NCBI RefSeq assembly: GCF_026914185.1
Contig: NC_070566.1
Span: 1,302,001-1,366,000, forward strand
DNA from: Puccinia triticina
Taxonomy: Eukaryota > Basidiomycota > Pucciniomycetes > Pucciniales > Pucciniaceae
DNA: 64,000 nucleotides
Direction of reading: 5' to 3'
The notes below the pieces were generated by a model. The model did no database searches. It was not told the DNA's origin and was given only the letters and a program-made list of their open reading frames with translations. Position 1 is the first letter of the stretch, and the number at the start of each line of letters is the position of its first letter. A program made the translations under genes and the position numbers. This document shows, piece by piece, positions 62,858 to 64,000 of the stretch.

Positions 62858-63104
62858 CACTGCAAAAAAAACCGTGTCAACTGTGAGCAGTTGACATGCG
62901 GTAACTCTGAGGAAGCTTGTGGTGTTACACCAGCCTTACTCAAGGTTTGACTCAACCCAAGCTTCAAAGCACAGTCACTGTGCACCTTGCAAAGTGACTG
63001 TGCCAACAAAGACACTTGTGCATTCAGGTGGAGTTACAATGGCAGCTTGGCTTGAGTATCCTGCATGTCAACTGCAAGCAGTTGACCAAGTTTTTTTTGC
63101 AGTG
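62858..63104. mobile_element. CACTG-ended MITE (CACTA-like)
   Basis: 247 bp with 15-bp perfect inverted ends CACTGCAAAAAAAAC, then GTCAACTG-type partial continuation. TSD ACC (62855-62857 and 63105-63107) is 3 bp. Ends and TSD size fit a non-autonomous CACTA relative, different from CACTA-1/2 and CACTA-sat. Non-coding. Confidence 0.78.
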
Positions 63105-64000
63105 ACCGCATACATGGAAAAATGAGGAGAGTAACATAAGAGAATTGGTGCAATGGAAAGTGGAGTTGTAACTGAACTGAAGCCGCATCAAAAAGAACAG
63201 AGAGAAAAATCAATATCAATCACAACATCTTGAATCTTGAGCTTGAGATTTGAGACGGATAATCTTGAGGGCTTGATCTTGATAACTGGTCACTTGAATC
63301 TTGAGTCTTCATCTGTATCTTGAACCATGGACCGTCTTTACCATTTTGCTCACCACACCGTCTACTACAGCGGCTAGGAATAAGATGAGAGCGGAGATAA
63401 AAGAAGAGTAATAGCCAAGAGTGGCTAAGAATAAGATGAGAGCCCAAGAGCAGGCAGAGGAGAGGCCATTAGGTGGCCTAAAATAAGGTACTGGAAAAGG
63501 GAAGACCGGAGAGTCTTCACAATGTATTGAGGCGTGGGGAAAAAGTATAATAGCACATGGCCTGTACATGATTGCAGGTCATTGCTTGGCTCTTGCTCGG
63601 CGCCAATTGCTTAAAGAGCCAAGCAATCCAGGTCATTTTGTACCTGTAGTTTGTTGTAAAGTCAGAGGGGGAGGAATGCTGCAAAAATAAATTGGTTTGT
63701 GCGTGTCGGTCCACTTAATGTTAAACCGCTAATACATGCAGGGAGCTACACATGCAATGGGTACCTGCAAGTGCATATGATTATCTGCTGAAGTGTGACA
63801 GGTGCCAGCTAGCTGGTGCCAAAAACCTTCTCTATAACAGATGGAGCTATCCAACAACTTCCTAATTGCAATCACGCAGATCAATCAGGTGTGTTGCAAG
63901 TTCCACCATTTATTTGAAAAACACAAACTCAAGTCGCCAAGGCAGCCATCCCACTCATCAAACTTGGAAGGCTCTTAATCAATAAAACCTCCAATGAAAT
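63105..64000. other. Right-end non-coding DNA with a hairpin
   Basis: No supported gene. A strong inverted repeat ATTGCTTGGCTCTT/AAGAGCCAAGCAAT spans about 63580-63630. GAATAAGATGAGAGC occurs twice near 63376-63440. Nothing else recognised. Confidence 0.45.

Overview
The window looks like transposon-rich nuclear DNA of a basidiomycete, most likely a rust fungus (Pucciniales). The reasons are short spliceosomal introns of 56-86 nt, a tnp2-type CACTA transposase, a MULE transposase fused to an OTU protease domain, a fungal Ty3 lineage with an F-I-D-D reverse transcriptase motif, and Tc1/mariner DDE_3 remnants. The species cannot be named from sequence. I see no ordinary host housekeeping gene; nearly everything is nested mobile DNA.

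Layout. (1) 1-15212 is the right part of a giant CACTA-type element (CACTA-1; its left end is outside the window). It carries gene A (plus strand, broken) and gene F2 (minus strand). A complete, young Ty3 retrotransposon (5916-14227, TSD CCGG) and a 460-bp MITE (1341-1800) sit inside it. (2) CACTA-1 is inserted in the coding region of an old MULE transposase gene, whose pieces are at 15213-15624, 46526-48180 and 52911-53787. (3) A second CACTA element (15625-46522, TSD ATT) with no evident genes of its own interrupts the same MULE exon. Its long inverted arms contain arrays of a ~172-bp satellite. (4) Inside that satellite lies a complete 21.9-kb giant CACTA element, CACTA-2 (17252-39165, TSD ATA). 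It is an inverted relative of CACTA-1 and carries F2, A, a second accessory gene, tnp2, two plus-strand unknown genes and a SNF2 helicase-like gene. (5) The satellite also hosts a 321-bp miniature LTR element (40666-40986) whose LTRs contain a tRNA-like sequence. (6) The right third has an insert in a MULE intron, two gag-only LTR elements (49292-52796 and 55562-58674), a decayed Tc1/mariner transposase (55111-60098), a PIF/Harbinger-like MITE, LTR remnants and a CACTG-ended MITE.

How the parts relate. The clearest system is the giant CACTA family: two inverted copies share termini, a subterminal 20-bp palindrome, the convergent F2/A gene pair at almost the same distance from the end (3.16 and 3.20 kb once Ty3 is subtracted), and ~40-bp palindromes placed in the gaps between genes. 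Target-site duplications and restored reading frames give the insertion order: MULE first, then CACTA-1 and the satellite CACTA, then CACTA-2 and the miniature LTR element in the satellite, with Ty3 and gag-only element G1 very recent. Several genes are broken by TGA or TAA codons that would follow from C-to-T change, so cytosine-methylation damage or a RIP-like process is likely.

Other notable features are four repeated splice-site/hairpin modules around gag and pol in the Ty3 element, an ATGA gag-pol junction, a primer-binding site copying about 48 nt of tRNA-Tyr, and a separate half-tRNA-Tyr primer site in the miniature element.
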